Below, piece by piece: positions 43,225 through 52,606 of a stretch of DNA of 64,000 nucleotides. The stretch spans positions 1 to 64,000 of the forward strand of contig NZ_JAFFQD010000029.1 of NCBI RefSeq assembly GCF_016918565.1, given 5' to 3'. Within the stretch, counting starts at the first letter, position 1; each line of letters opens with the position of its first letter. A model generated the notes under the pieces. It did no database searches and was not told where the DNA came from. It saw only the letters and a program-made list of their open reading frames with translations. This stretch comes from Desulfogranum marinum (GTDB lineage Bacteria > Desulfobacterota > Desulfobulbia > Desulfobulbales > Desulfobulbaceae). Both the position numbers and the translations under genes were made by a program.

Positions 43225-46200
43225 CTATAGGGCATCTTTTGCATTTGCAGAATCTGTTTGGATTTTGGGCTTTTCAAAAACAATAAAAAAACTCAGCAGC
43301 GAAGGAATAACAAATAACGTGAACATGGTTGATATACCTAATCCCCCCAGTAGGATAGAGCCCAATCCCCTATACAGTTCACTCCCTGATCCTGTGGCGA
43401 TAACCAGGGGCGACATGGCGAGTACACTGGTGGTGGCACTCATGAAAATGGGTCGTATTCTGGTTTTGACTGCATCTGAGATGGCTGTCGTCCCAGCCAT
43501 GTTTTTGTAACGTATATTGTTCAACGACTGGTGCACAATGAGGATCGCATTGTTAACCACGGTGCCGATAAGGATAATGAATCCAAGCATGCTGAGCACA
43601 TCCAGTGCCTGGGGTGCAACCAGAGCGTTAACAGCACGGAGCCCTATGAGCCCTCCGGCCGCGGCAAGGGGGACGGTAAAGAGGATGATCAAGGGGTAGA
43701 GAAAGTTTTCAAAAAGCGCGGCCATCAAGAGGTAGGTGATAACCAGAGCCAGTAGCATGTTCCATTGCAGTGCCTTACGGGTCTCGGTGAGTTTGTCGGC
43801 ATTGCCGCCAATGGAAACCGTAACATTGTTCAGTTTGCCTGCCTTTGCCAGGGAACCCACGATGTCCTTTTCAATGATTTCCATGGCCGCCTGCAGGGCA
43901 ACCTCAGGAGGGGGCGTGACCTGGAGGGTGATGGTCCGATTTCTTTCCAGGTGGTTGATTTGCGGCATTCCCTGGGTATAGAATAATTCCGCCACGTCTC
44001 CAATACGAATCAGATCACCCAAACCCGAGACAATGGTCGCGTTAAGAATGTCTTCCGGAGTGAGAAAGAGTGCTTCGTCCCCTTTGATAACCAAGTCGAC
44101 TTGTTTGGTACCTTCAGGACGATATTCGTCTATTTTTCGACCATCCATGAGGATATCCACATACACGCCGAGATCTGATTCGGTTAAACCGTTGGCGCGT
44201 AACTTTTCTTTGTCGGGTATGATTTTGACCTCGGGATAACTCGTTTCAAGCGATGGAACCGGTCTTATTTGTGCCCCTTTAATATTCTGGCTGGTCATGC
44301 CGTAGACAGTTCGAGCCGCGTCAATAATAGCGTCGATGTCATTGCCCGCGATATTGACCTCTACTGTACGTCCTTTGCCTATGCCGGATTCAAAGATTCC
44401 TGCCTGGATACTCACGCCAAAGATGCCGGGTATAGATTGCATAATTCGATTGAAAAGCGGCATCATTTCACTGGCCCTGGTCTCATGCTCGCTGATCCCG
44501 CCAAAAAGGTTGATGCGGTCAGCACCTACGTAAAACATCTGTTTTATCTGTGGAACACCGTCTTTGCCGTCCTCTTTAAAGTAAGGGGCTGCTTCATTGT
44601 ATATATAACGGCCCAGTTCTTTTTGTTTCGCTACAGAATAGCCCGGTGGCGGGATCAAAATGTTAAGGATCAGATTTCTGTTTCCCAGGGGAAGATATTC
44701 AGCACTGGGCAGCAGGCTTATTATCAGCACTATGGACATCGCTGTAAATGCCACCACCGAGGTGATCCGGGTAAAAACGTTTTTCATGCACAGATTGGAA
44801 AAACGCATGATCCAAGCCGCAAGCCATGGGCCAACAACGGAACGCTGTAGTTTGTTTTTTTGACTCACTCCCCTGTTACGATAGAGCAGATTAATGAGGG
44901 TGGGTATCACGGAAATGGAAACAACAAGACTGAGGAGAATTGAGGAAGTGATGGCGATAGCAATATCACGAAAGAGTTGCCCTGCCTCTTCCTGGATAAA
45001 AACAACCGGCAGGAATACGGCTACCGTGGTCGCGGTCGAAGCAAAAATGGCGCCCCATACCTCTTGAGTACCTTCATAGGCAGCCTTAATGGCAGTTTTG
45101 CCCATTTGTCGATGGCGATCAATATTTTCCAAAACAACGATGGAGTTGTCCACCAACATACCGACGGCAAAAGAAATACCTGCCAGGCTGACCACATTCA
45201 GATTTCGACCTGTCAGCCAAAGGAAAACAAAGGCTCCAATGGCGGAGATAGGGATGGCCATGGCAATGGTTGCTGTGGATCTGAGACTGCGCAAAAAAAG
45301 TAAAAGTACCCCTATAGCGAGCAGACCACCGATAAGGACATTTTGCTTAACAATGGAGATAGCCCGGTTGATGTACGGTCTCTGGTCGTAGACCCAATCA
45401 ATGTATAAGCCCTCCTGGTCGAGCATGGAGGTGTTGAGCCTGTTAATGACAATTTCAAGCTGATCTGTCATGTGCAGTACATTTGCGCCCTGCTCTCGAC
45501 GCACTCCGACAACAATAACCTGGTCTCCGTTATGCAATACAGAGACGTCTTCCTTTTTGTGACCATTTTCAACTGTTGCCACATCATGGAGGTAGACCCG
45601 GTTGACGCCGTCGTCAGCAATGACAACGTCGAGGACATCACCGGCAGTTTGAAACTGACTGACGGTTCTGATTCGGTAGTTCTTATTTTTTATACCGAGC
45701 ACGCCTGCGGCTATATTACTGTTGGCCTGTTGGATAGCCTGTACAATCTGGTTAATCGAGACATCGAAACGAGCCATTTGCTGTGGGGCCACCACAACCT
45801 CGAGTTGATTCTCAGTGCCGCCGAAGACGAACAGGGAGCCGACTCCTGGTACCCTTTCCAAGTGCTGCCGTACTGTATCTTCGAAAAAAGTACGATAGTG
45901 GTTAATGGGTTCTTTGTTATCAGGCTTGGGGCGAATGACCATCCAGATGACAGGGGAACTCTGTGCGCCGGCAGCTTCAATAACGGGCTCTTTGGCAGTC
46001 TCAGGGTAGTCGGAAACCTCGTTGAGCTTATTGGAGACCCGGAGCAGGGCATCATCAATATTGGTGCCGACCTGGAACGAAAGGGTGACTTCTCCAAATG
46101 AATTGTAGCTGGCGCTTTCCATTTTCGTCAACCCCTGCAATCCTTTCAGGGTGTCTTCTTGCTGCTCGATAATCTCCTTTTCCACTTCATAGGGCGTTGC

Positions 46201-46359
46201 TCCGCTCCAGCTGGTGTTGACCGTTATTTGCGGTGTCTCTACGTCTGGAGTCAGTTGGACCGGTAAAGCATTGAGACCGATGATCCCGAAAAGTATGACC
46301 AGAATAACCCCAACTGCTACCGTGACTGGTTTTTCAAGGGAGTAGCGAATGATATCCAT
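43225..46359 (-). CDS. RND efflux transporter, inner-membrane pump
   Basis: A 1044-residue proton-driven RND pump with 12 predicted helices and two large periplasmic loops. The N-terminus IIRYSLEKPVTVAVGVILVI is typical. Helix 4 reads GMLVDNSIVVLENIDRHRQM, with one Asp and an Asn where AcrB has two Asp; this is common in many RND subfamilies. Helix 10 holds ILIGTVVNNAILIVHQSL. It would work with the adaptor encoded five bases upstream. No outer-membrane channel gene is in the window. The substrate is unknown. Confidence 0.93.
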   Translation of the reverse strand: MDIIRYSLEKPVTVAVGVILVILFGIIGLNALPVQLTPDVETPQITVNTSWSGATPYEVEKEIIEQQEDTLKGLQGLTKMESASYNSFGEVTLSFQVGTNIDDALLRVSNKLNEVSDYPETAKEPVIEAAGAQSSPVIWMVIRPKPDNKEPINHYRTFFEDTVRQHLERVPGVGSLFVFGGTENQLEVVVAPQQMARFDVSINQIVQAIQQANSNIAAGVLGIKNKNYRIRTVSQFQTAGDVLDVVIADDGVNRVYLHDVATVENGHKKEDVSVLHNGDQVIVVGVRREQGANVLHMTDQLEIVINRLNTSMLDQEGLYIDWVYDQRPYINRAISIVKQNVLIGGLLAIGVLLLFLRSLRSTATIAMAIPISAIGAFVFLWLTGRNLNVVSLAGISFAVGMLVDNSIVVLENIDRHRQMGKTAIKAAYEGTQEVWGAIFASTATTVAVFLPVVFIQEEAGQLFRDIAIAITSSILLSLVVSISVIPTLINLLYRNRGVSQKNKLQRSVVGPWLAAWIMRFSNLCMKNVFTRITSVVAFTAMSIVLIISLLPSAEYLPLGNRNLILNILIPPPGYSVAKQKELGRYIYNEAAPYFKEDGKDGVPQIKQMFYVGADRINLFGGISEHETRASEMMPLFNRIMQSIPGIFGVSIQAGIFESGIGKGRTVEVNIAGNDIDAIIDAARTVYGMTSQNIKGAQIRPVPSLETSYPEVKIIPDKEKLRANGLTESDLGVYVDILMDGRKIDEYRPEGTKQVDLVIKGDEALFLTPEDILNATIVSGLGDLIRIGDVAELFYTQGMPQINHLERNRTITLQVTPPPEVALQAAMEIIEKDIVGSLAKAGKLNNVTVSIGGNADKLTETRKALQWNMLLALVITYLLMAALFENFLYPLIILFTVPLAAAGGLIGLRAVNALVAPQALDVLSMLGFIILIGTVVNNAILIVHQSLNNIRYKNMAGTTAISDAVKTRIRPIFMSATTSVLAMSPLVIATGSGSELYRGLGSILLGGLGISTMFTLFVIPSLLSFFIVFEKPKIQTDSANAKDAL

Positions 46360-46364
46360 AGCGC

Positions 46365-47414
46365 TTATTCCCCTATGATGGTTACAGGTTGGTCGGGGCG
46401 AAGACGCTCGTTACCTTCAATAACAACCGGCATACCCGGAGCGAGGTAGGGGTTGTCTGCTGCAACCTTATCACCAAGAAAGGTGACGATATTCACAGGA
46501 AGGATGCCGGCCTTTCCCTCTTTTACCGTGTACACAAAATCCTTGCCTTTGAATTTGATCAGGGCATCCCTGGGGATGATGCTGAGTTGCTGCTTGTTGC
46601 TGATGGGGAGATGAACCGTGGCTGATAAGTTTTCCACACTTTTTGCAATCACGGGGATGCGAATTTTAATGGAAACATTTTTTGTTTTTGTATCGGCTCG
46701 AGGATCGATGGTGTCAATGGTACCGGTCAGGGATTGAGCAAAAGCATTGATAACCACTTCCACTTCCGCACCTGGTTGAATGAATTGGAGCAGCGTTTCA
46801 CCCACGGGAACTTTTACAAAAAGGGCATCAGAGGCGCCAATTACCGCAACCTGCCCACCCTGTTGTACCCAGTCACCTGAATCTACATTTTTTTCAAGGA
46901 TGATACCGTCAAACGGGGCTGTAATCAGGGATTTTTTCTGTTGGAGGCGTAATCTTGCCAGAATATGCTGTGCCGCCTGTTGTTCCATCATGGAATTATT
47001 ATAGGCAAATTGGGCATCATCGTACTTTTTTTGACTGGCTCCCCGATTTTCGAGAAGGCTCTTTTGTCGATCGTAGTTTTTTTGTGCCAGTTCGTTTTCC
47101 AGTTTTTTCTGTTTTACCCTGGTGGTACTTAACTTGATATCTTGATCAAGCAAGTCGGTGTTGAGTTGTACCAAAGGCTCCCCCTTTTTGACTCTATCAC
47201 CGCTCCTGACATTAATCGTTTCCACCAGCCCGGCTACCTCACTGGAAACCTTGCTCAACCTGTCGTAATACAGGATTCCCAGGAAGGGTTTATTTCTGGA
47301 AACCTGTTCTTTGGTGATGGGTGCAGTTCGCACTTTTGCCGGTGGAGGATCCTGGCAATAACCTGTGACTGCGAGAGAGGAGAAAAAGAAACAAACAAGC
47401 AAAAAAAGACGCAT
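46365..47414 (-). CDS. RND efflux periplasmic adaptor (membrane fusion protein)
   Basis: A 349-residue adaptor with an N-terminal signal peptide (about 1-20). A barrel-sandwich domain (VETINVRSGDRVKKGEPLVQ) and a coiled-coil hairpin with Lys/Gln-rich arms (about 75-150) follow. The returning lipoyl half is SLITAPFDGIILEKNVDSGD, followed by the beta-barrel. The start at MRLFLLV (47414) is chosen because it gives the signal peptide and follows AAGGA. A longer frame to 47555 has no signal and is not used. It precedes the RND pump by five bases. Confidence 0.9.
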   Translation of the reverse strand: MRLFLLVCFFFSSLAVTGYCQDPPPAKVRTAPITKEQVSRNKPFLGILYYDRLSKVSSEVAGLVETINVRSGDRVKKGEPLVQLNTDLLDQDIKLSTTRVKQKKLENELAQKNYDRQKSLLENRGASQKKYDDAQFAYNNSMMEQQAAQHILARLRLQQKKSLITAPFDGIILEKNVDSGDWVQQGGQVAVIGASDALFVKVPVGETLLQFIQPGAEVEVVINAFAQSLTGTIDTIDPRADTKTKNVSIKIRIPVIAKSVENLSATVHLPISNKQQLSIIPRDALIKFKGKDFVYTVKEGKAGILPVNIVTFLGDKVAADNPYLAPGMPVVIEGNERLRPDQPVTIIGE

Positions 47415-48091
47415 TGCATTTCCTTGGATAAAAGGTTTCCGATAGCACCTGTTCGATTTTGATTCACATGTGGAATCCCCGGCGGAGTGTGCCGGGTAAC
47501 ACTGTGCAGGTGACACCAAGATGGTATTTGCATGAAGCGGTATCGATGGCCTCATGTAAGAAAAATTAACCTATAACAATAATGTAGCCCAGTTGTAAAC
47601 TCAACTGCTTTTTCGGTAAACAGGCTTTGCAGGTAGAGAAAGGACATGGTGAAAATCACTTTACGCCAAGCGGGTCATATCTCCCCCATCCTGTTTGCTT
47701 TCAAGGGGTGGGATCCCGCCGGTTTGTGTTGGGGAGGAGTTATGGTTGACTTTTAAAAATTTATATTTACAGGGTGTTGCCCAGGATAAAATCATGCTAA
47801 TTGTCAAGCTGTTGATATAGCCTGAGTGTATTTCCTGTTAATTTTAGATAATCGAGAACTCTACGTGGCGTAAAGCTGAGCTGGACGGACGACAACTTGG
47901 GATAGATCCAAAATAATTCTCTCGTGTTATTAACTAACGGGTTAATATAACCGTATCGTACCTATGAAAGAATGTTCTGGTTTAAAAGTAACTTGTTGGA
48001 GTTGTATTAAGAATAGTGCAGCATGAAATCACCCTGTTGAGGCTGACCTGACCTCGAACTAAATAGTAACAATTCAACATACCCCCAAAAA
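47415..48091. other. Intergenic stretch between the RND operon and phoR
   Basis: About 680 bases without a supported gene. The RND operon promoter should lie near 47420-47600. A small hairpin with a short T run (CAGTTG...CAACTG near 47593-47612) is visible on the plus strand with no gene feeding it. Nothing else was recognised. Confidence 0.45.
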
Positions 48092-48125
48092 ATTAAAAAA
48101 GGTGCCGCATGCGGCACCTTTTTTA
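48092..48125. terminator. Bidirectional-looking terminator after phoR
   Basis: GGTGCCGC and GCGGCACC form a perfect stem with a two-base loop (48101-48118), flanked by an A run on the left and a T run on the right. On the minus strand it lies about 30-60 bases after the phoR stop. Confidence 0.85.
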
Positions 48126-48153
48126 TTCAACGAGTCTTTCTTTGCCTCACTGG

Positions 48154-49962
48154 TTAACTTAACTCTGCTGCATTGATTGGTATTGTAAGGGTAAAGGTAG
48201 AACCCGTATCCGGGGAACTGGTCACATCCACTCTGCCGTTGTGAGTATGGGCTATATGTTTAACAATGGCCAGTCCCAGACCTGTTCCTCCCAAATTCCT
48301 TCCCCTTGCTTTATCGCATCGATAAAAGCGTTCGAAAAGCCGAGGAAGATGTTCTTTGGCAATTCCAGGTCCCTGATCAATAACACTGAGATTTATCATC
48401 TGTCCACCTGTCATGGTCTGACTGCTTGCGGCTCTGAGAATCACTTTTGAGTGTTCCGGGCTATAGGCCAGAGCATTCTGAAGCAGATTGATGATGGCCT
48501 GTTCGAGTAACGGGCGGTTCATGGGGACCTGGAGCTCATCATTATTTTCTATTGTAACGGTCATGTTTTTTTCATGAGCCTGGCTGTTGCACGTCTGTAT
48601 GGCCGCTTCAAAAAGGGGAGTTACCGGCTGGAGCGTCAGCTCCACTCCCCCGGCTTCTTGTTTATTTTCTATCCGTGAAAGGGCCAGAAGATCATCAATA
48701 ATTGAGTTGAGCCGGGAGGTCTGTTTTGCGACAATTGTCAGGAATTTAACGGCATCGTCGTGGTTTTCCAAAGCACCGTCCAACAGCGTCTCTACATAAC
48801 CTTTTATTGCTGTAATTGGGGTTTTGAGTTCATGGGATACATTGGCGACAAAGTCCTGGCGGATATTTTCAAGTCGATTGAGTTTGGTGAGATCGTGCAT
48901 GACCAACAGTACTCCCAAGGGATGTTGCTCGTCGCACAGTGGCACTACATGAACTTGCAGGATAAGCGGCTGGGTACCGTTAAAAAGAGTAACCTCTTCT
49001 TTGATGGTGACGTTTTCCTGTAATGCCTGCTCTATAAGGCTGAGCAATTTCTGGTTGCGGATTACTCCATGAATGGGCACTCCTTTTACCGCCTCCGAAG
49101 AGAGGGTAAACAATCCGCTTGCGGCTTTGTTCATACGGAGAATTTTCTGCTCTGCGTCAATGGCCACCACTGAGTCGGCCATACTGGCGAAAACCGCTTC
49201 TAATTCATTTCGTTGCTGGATAATAACTCGAACCCGACGGTTGATTTCCTCTGCCATCTGGTTGAGAGCTCCGGCAAGACCAGCCATTTCTACTGACATA
49301 TGGTCACTGCTTATTTTTATTAAATGATCAATCCGGCCCTTGGTCAACTGTTCTGCTCCCTTTTTCATCTTTTCCAATGGGCGACTGATACGGCGTGCGC
49401 TAAAGAGGGCGAGCAAGGCGGCAATAAAAAATATGCCGATACCTATTAATCCAATTTTAGTATAAATCGACTTGAGTTTTTCTTCGTAGGAGGTGGTGGC
49501 CACTGAAAGACGAAGAATTGCCTGTTCTCCATCTTTAAGCTGAATCGGAAGAGCGACGTAGAGCATGGACTGGCCGAGGGTTTTACTGAACCGGATGGAT
49601 GTCCCTGTTTTCCCTTCCCTGGCCATTTGGATCTCCGGACGGTTGGCATGATTATCCATTTGTTTATAGTCTTCATTGGAGTCGCTTAATACCAGCCCGT
49701 CTTTGTCGATCAGGGTAATGCGGGTGGATGCCTTTCTGCCTGCGGTCCGAATAAATGAATGGAGTCGTTCCTGGGAGGTTGCTGCATACGAGGCGATGGA
49801 CGACTCAATGAGCAGGGCTCTGTCTTGCAGTCCTACCTGGAGTTGTTCCAGGTAAAAATCACGACTTGTTGTTGAGATATACCAGACAACAGTAACCAGG
49901 GTAATCATGGTGGTAATGATGATTGCCGGAAATATTTGCCAAAAAAGACGTATGTTTTTCAT
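48154..49962 (-). CDS. phoR: Phosphate-regulon sensor histidine kinase
   Basis: A 602-residue inner-membrane sensor. The N-terminal helix (about 8-30) and second helix (about 170-190) enclose a periplasmic domain. HAMP (190-245), PAS (about 255-370), HisKA with FVANVSHELKTPITAIKGYV and HATPase with GTGLGLAIVKHIAHTHNGRV follow. It would phosphorylate PhoB when phosphate is scarce, controlled through PstSCAB and PhoU. It lies 82 bases after phoB on the same strand. The extended periplasmic region is longer than in E. coli PhoR, as in many non-enteric relatives. Confidence 0.9.
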   Translation of the reverse strand: MKNIRLFWQIFPAIIITTMITLVTVVWYISTTSRDFYLEQLQVGLQDRALLIESSIASYAATSQERLHSFIRTAGRKASTRITLIDKDGLVLSDSNEDYKQMDNHANRPEIQMAREGKTGTSIRFSKTLGQSMLYVALPIQLKDGEQAILRLSVATTSYEEKLKSIYTKIGLIGIGIFFIAALLALFSARRISRPLEKMKKGAEQLTKGRIDHLIKISSDHMSVEMAGLAGALNQMAEEINRRVRVIIQQRNELEAVFASMADSVVAIDAEQKILRMNKAASGLFTLSSEAVKGVPIHGVIRNQKLLSLIEQALQENVTIKEEVTLFNGTQPLILQVHVVPLCDEQHPLGVLLVMHDLTKLNRLENIRQDFVANVSHELKTPITAIKGYVETLLDGALENHDDAVKFLTIVAKQTSRLNSIIDDLLALSRIENKQEAGGVELTLQPVTPLFEAAIQTCNSQAHEKNMTVTIENNDELQVPMNRPLLEQAIINLLQNALAYSPEHSKVILRAASSQTMTGGQMINLSVIDQGPGIAKEHLPRLFERFYRCDKARGRNLGGTGLGLAIVKHIAHTHNGRVDVTSSPDTGSTFTLTIPINAAELS

Positions 49963-50044
49963 GAATTTGGATCAGTTGAAAAGGTGAGGAGGGCTGGTTA
50001 GTGCAGCCTGTCAGGTGTATGCCGTTGATATGATATGGGATTGT

Positions 50045-50743
50045 CTACTCTTTAATTCTATAGCCAATGCCTCGTACGGTCTCGATATAACTGCCTGCCT
50101 GGCCAAGTTTTTTGCGCAGACCAAATATTTGCACATCCACAGCGCGAGGGGTAATCATATAGTCATAGCCGCGAACGTGATCGATAATTTGCTGCCTGGA
50201 GAAAACCCAACCCGGTCGACTCGCCAACAAGGTGAGGATTGTAAACTCGGTGATGGTTAAGTGTATTTTCACGCCTTCGATGCGAACTTCATGGCGACCA
50301 GGATGGATCTCCATGGAATGGAGAAAAATACCGTCTTTTTCATCACCTTGATCTTCTAGCTGTCGACCTGATTTTCTGCGGAGCACAGCTTCGATTCTGG
50401 CAAGCAATACCCGTGGACTGAAAGGTTTGGTAACATAATCGTCGGCACCATATTCCAGTCCTGAGACAACATCATCCTCTTCACCTTTTGCAGTGAGCAT
50501 GATGATGGGCAGAGCACATGTCTTTTCGGTCGCCCTGACAGCACTGCATATTTCCATGCCGTCTTGTCCCGGTAACATGAGATCAAGGAGCATGGCATCG
50601 ATGGATTCGTTTTCCAGGATCTGTAATGCTTCTTCCCCGGTGTCGGCACAGGTCACATTATAACCAGCCTTGATCAGGTTATAACTGACCAGCTGTTGGA
50701 TGTCGGCATCATCTTCGACGATCAAAATGCGGTGTTTACTCAC
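50045..50743 (-). CDS. phoB: Phosphate-regulon response regulator
   Basis: A 232-residue OmpR/PhoB-type regulator. The receiver domain (1-120) has the acidic pair in ILIVEDDADIQQLV, the phosphorylated Asp in AMLLDLMLPGQDG and Lys in DYVTKPFSPRVLLARIEAVL. The C-terminal winged helix (about 135-230) has LTITEFTILTLLASRPGWVF and RAVDVQIFGLRKKLG. It is divergent from phoU. The shared region contains four tandem 11-bp repeats that look like PhoB sites. Confidence 0.94.
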   Translation of the reverse strand: MSKHRILIVEDDADIQQLVSYNLIKAGYNVTCADTGEEALQILENESIDAMLLDLMLPGQDGMEICSAVRATEKTCALPIIMLTAKGEEDDVVSGLEYGADDYVTKPFSPRVLLARIEAVLRRKSGRQLEDQGDEKDGIFLHSMEIHPGRHEVRIEGVKIHLTITEFTILTLLASRPGWVFSRQQIIDHVRGYDYMITPRAVDVQIFGLRKKLGQAGSYIETVRGIGYRIKE

Positions 50744-50821
50744 TTTCTATCCTCTTGTTTCCCTTAGCAAATAACAAGTACATTACCCTTTGGCCGTGCT
50801 GTTGCAAGAAAAAAGAAAAAT

Positions 50822-50865
50822 GCTAATGTATTCCTAATCATTTCCTAACAACGAGGTAACGCCAG
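50822..50865 (+). promoter_or_regulatory. Pho-box-like tandem repeats upstream of phoU
   Basis: Four direct repeats begin exactly 11 bases apart at 50822, 50833, 50844 and 50855: GCTAAT, CCTAAT, CCTAAC, GGTAAC. PhoB-family regulators bind tandem direct repeats with this 11-bp period. An AT-rich possible -10 (TTAATATAG) lies downstream of the array and before phoU. Confidence 0.7.
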
Positions 50866-50916
50866 GTGATTTTAATATAGTCTCATTTTAATTTACTGTA
50901 CCAACAGGAGGGTATC

Positions 50917-51582
50917 TTGGGTAGACACATGCATTTTCATCGTGAAATTGAAGGATTGAAACAGAAAATACTTGAGCTGGGCGGCCTGGTCGAAGATAGA
51001 GTTCGAAAAGCCTGTAGTATCATTGAAAATCACGATCACGAGCAGGCTAACGCTCTTCTTAATTCAGATTGGGAAATAGATGATATGGAGATCGTGGTTG
51101 AAGAAGAGTGTTTGAAAATTTTAGCTCTGCATCAACCAGTGGCCAGAGACCTACGCTTGATTGTAGCTATCATAAAAATAAACAGTGAATTGGAAAGGAT
51201 TGCCGATTATGCCGTTAACATTGCTAAAAGGGTACTAACCATAGAAAAGACGGACAATGTTAGTTTTCATTTTGACTATCAGCCCATGGCTGAAAAGGTG
51301 TTGGAAATGGTCAAGGTCGGTTTGGATGCGCTAGTGTCGGAAGATGCTGATCTTGCCCGCAAGATATTCCATATGGACGAGGAGGTCGACAGGTATCGTA
51401 ACCTTGCCTATAAAGCTGTGATTGAGGAAATTGACAAGCATAGAGGGGATGGAGCCGGTTTGGTCAACATGTATCTTATTGCACGCCATCTCGAACGTAT
51501 TGGTGATCGAACCAATAATATTGCCGAAGAGGTAATTTATCTGGTGGAAGGGGAAATCGTTCGCGGGGGAGGAAATCTGTAA
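50917..51582 (+). CDS. phoU: Phosphate signalling accessory protein
   Basis: A 221-residue all-helical cytosolic protein of two PhoU repeats, each with a metal-binding E/DxxxD motif (SELERIADYAVNIAKRVL in the first, RHLERIGDRTNNIAEEVIYL in the second). It connects the Pst transporter to PhoR and limits phosphate uptake. The start is a TTG at 50917, chosen because AGGAGG lies five bases upstream; the next ATG is too far from it. It is separated from the pst genes by about 2.5 kb, unlike the usual pstSCAB-phoU order. Confidence 0.94.
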   Translation: MGRHMHFHREIEGLKQKILELGGLVEDRVRKACSIIENHDHEQANALLNSDWEIDDMEIVVEEECLKILALHQPVARDLRLIVAIIKINSELERIADYAVNIAKRVLTIEKTDNVSFHFDYQPMAEKVLEMVKVGLDALVSEDADLARKIFHMDEEVDRYRNLAYKAVIEEIDKHRGDGAGLVNMYLIARHLERIGDRTNNIAEEVIYLVEGEIVRGGGNL

Positions 51583-51845
51583 TCCCTTTTGTGCTGGAGG
51601 GGTCAGCATGGGTCAGCATGGGTCAGGCAAAGAGAACCCGATGTCTGGTGCTGTTGAAAAGTGTTGTAAGCGGTGGCCATAGTACTTGTATAAGCGTGGC
51701 GTGGCGCTCCTGCTTGAATTGACATTCACAAAAAGATGGTACATTCAATGATTCCAGGCAGTATCTTGATTCAGGACAAGTCTCTGGCCGACTTTATAGC
51801 CGCATGGGATAGAGTAATGAATTTTGACGGATTTGATCTACCTTG

Positions 51846-51956
51846 ATCCTGTCGTCAGCCTTTTCAAGGCTATTGACAGGCCGGTAAAATAAAACGGTCA
51901 ACTACAAACCGGTTTCAGCAGACAGTGTAGGGTGCTGCTGAAACCGGCATTTTTTA
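51846..51956 (+). terminator. Double hairpin ending in a T tract
   Basis: A first imperfect stem-loop (CCTGTCGTCAGCCTT with AAGGCTATTGACAGG, 51849-51881) is followed by a perfect 13-bp stem CCGGTTTCAGCAG (51909-51921) with CTGCTGAAACCGG (51935-51947) and a run of six T. It ends transcription rightward, about 330 bases beyond phoU, and could end either the phoU transcript or an unrecognised small RNA. Confidence 0.65.
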
Positions 51957-51974
51957 GCAGCCACATCGAAATGC

Positions 51975-52005
51975 TTAACCTGGATTTCTCATCAGTTCAG
52001 GCGGC
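51975..52005 (-). repeat. Family A single terminal copy
   Basis: TTAACCTGGATTTCTCATCA and the following TTCAGGCGG match 38911-38940 on the opposite strand at about 26 of 30 positions. Only one arm was found here. It lies just beyond the stop of the small gene ending at 52026. Confidence 0.7.
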
Positions 52006-52025
52006 GTCAGCTTCAAAGTTTTTCA

Positions 52026-52361
52026 TTATGCATTGTTCTTTTTTTCAGCCACTGAAGATGCAGGGTCCGAGCCTGAAATTTTGCTCTCCGTAGACGTATT
52101 TTCAACCTCAGGATTCTTTTTTTTGAATCCTCCTTTTTTAGTCTGCTTTTTTAATTCAAGACTATCTATCAGGGCGCGGTAATCTACCTGGTCTGCTTGC
52201 ATCTTTGCAAAGCATGTAACTATGACTGCTATCGTATTGGGAACATAGCCTTTCTTTTTGTATGACTGGATATTTTTATCACTGACCTTTATCAGCTTGC
52301 AAAATTTAGGAAGTGTTATCTCTGCATCCAGCAGTAATTTTTTGAATTCTATAAATGTCAT
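52026..52361 (-). CDS. Small helix-turn-helix-like protein (111 aa)
   Basis: A 111-residue protein. The first 65 residues (MTFIEFKKLLLDAEITLPKF, then LIKVSDKNIQSYKKKGYVPN) read like a phage-repressor-type helix-turn-helix. The rest is a Lys/Ser-rich, probably disordered tail. I cannot name its family or target. It sits alone between phoU and the phosphofructokinase gene, on the opposite strand to phoU. The frame is uninterrupted and a GGTTTTAAGATG start context is present without a strong ribosome site. Confidence 0.65.
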   Translation of the reverse strand: MTFIEFKKLLLDAEITLPKFCKLIKVSDKNIQSYKKKGYVPNTIAVIVTCFAKMQADQVDYRALIDSLELKKQTKKGGFKKKNPEVENTSTESKISGSDPASSVAEKKNNA

Positions 52362-52606
52362 CTTAAAACCTTTCGAGTAAGTTCCCTTTGTCCGGGTCAG
52401 TAATTATAGGGCAGTATGCTATATAGTGTTACCACGTGATGTGAAAGTACTTTACCACTGGTTGGCATTATTTTCTATCACTGCATCGGAACTTGTTTAG
52501 TTTGGGTAATGCCTGGGAAGACATGGATTTCAAAATGAATCCGCTCCTCTCCAGTCAAGTAAATCAAAGGTGGCTCAAGCTCGTTACAGAGTTTTCCTGA
52601 ACCAAT

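Noticed and set aside
51736-51846. 36-codon plus-strand ORF beginning MVHSMIPGS
   Set aside because: No ribosome site and no family. It ends where hairpin structure begins. Could be a peptide, but support is too thin.
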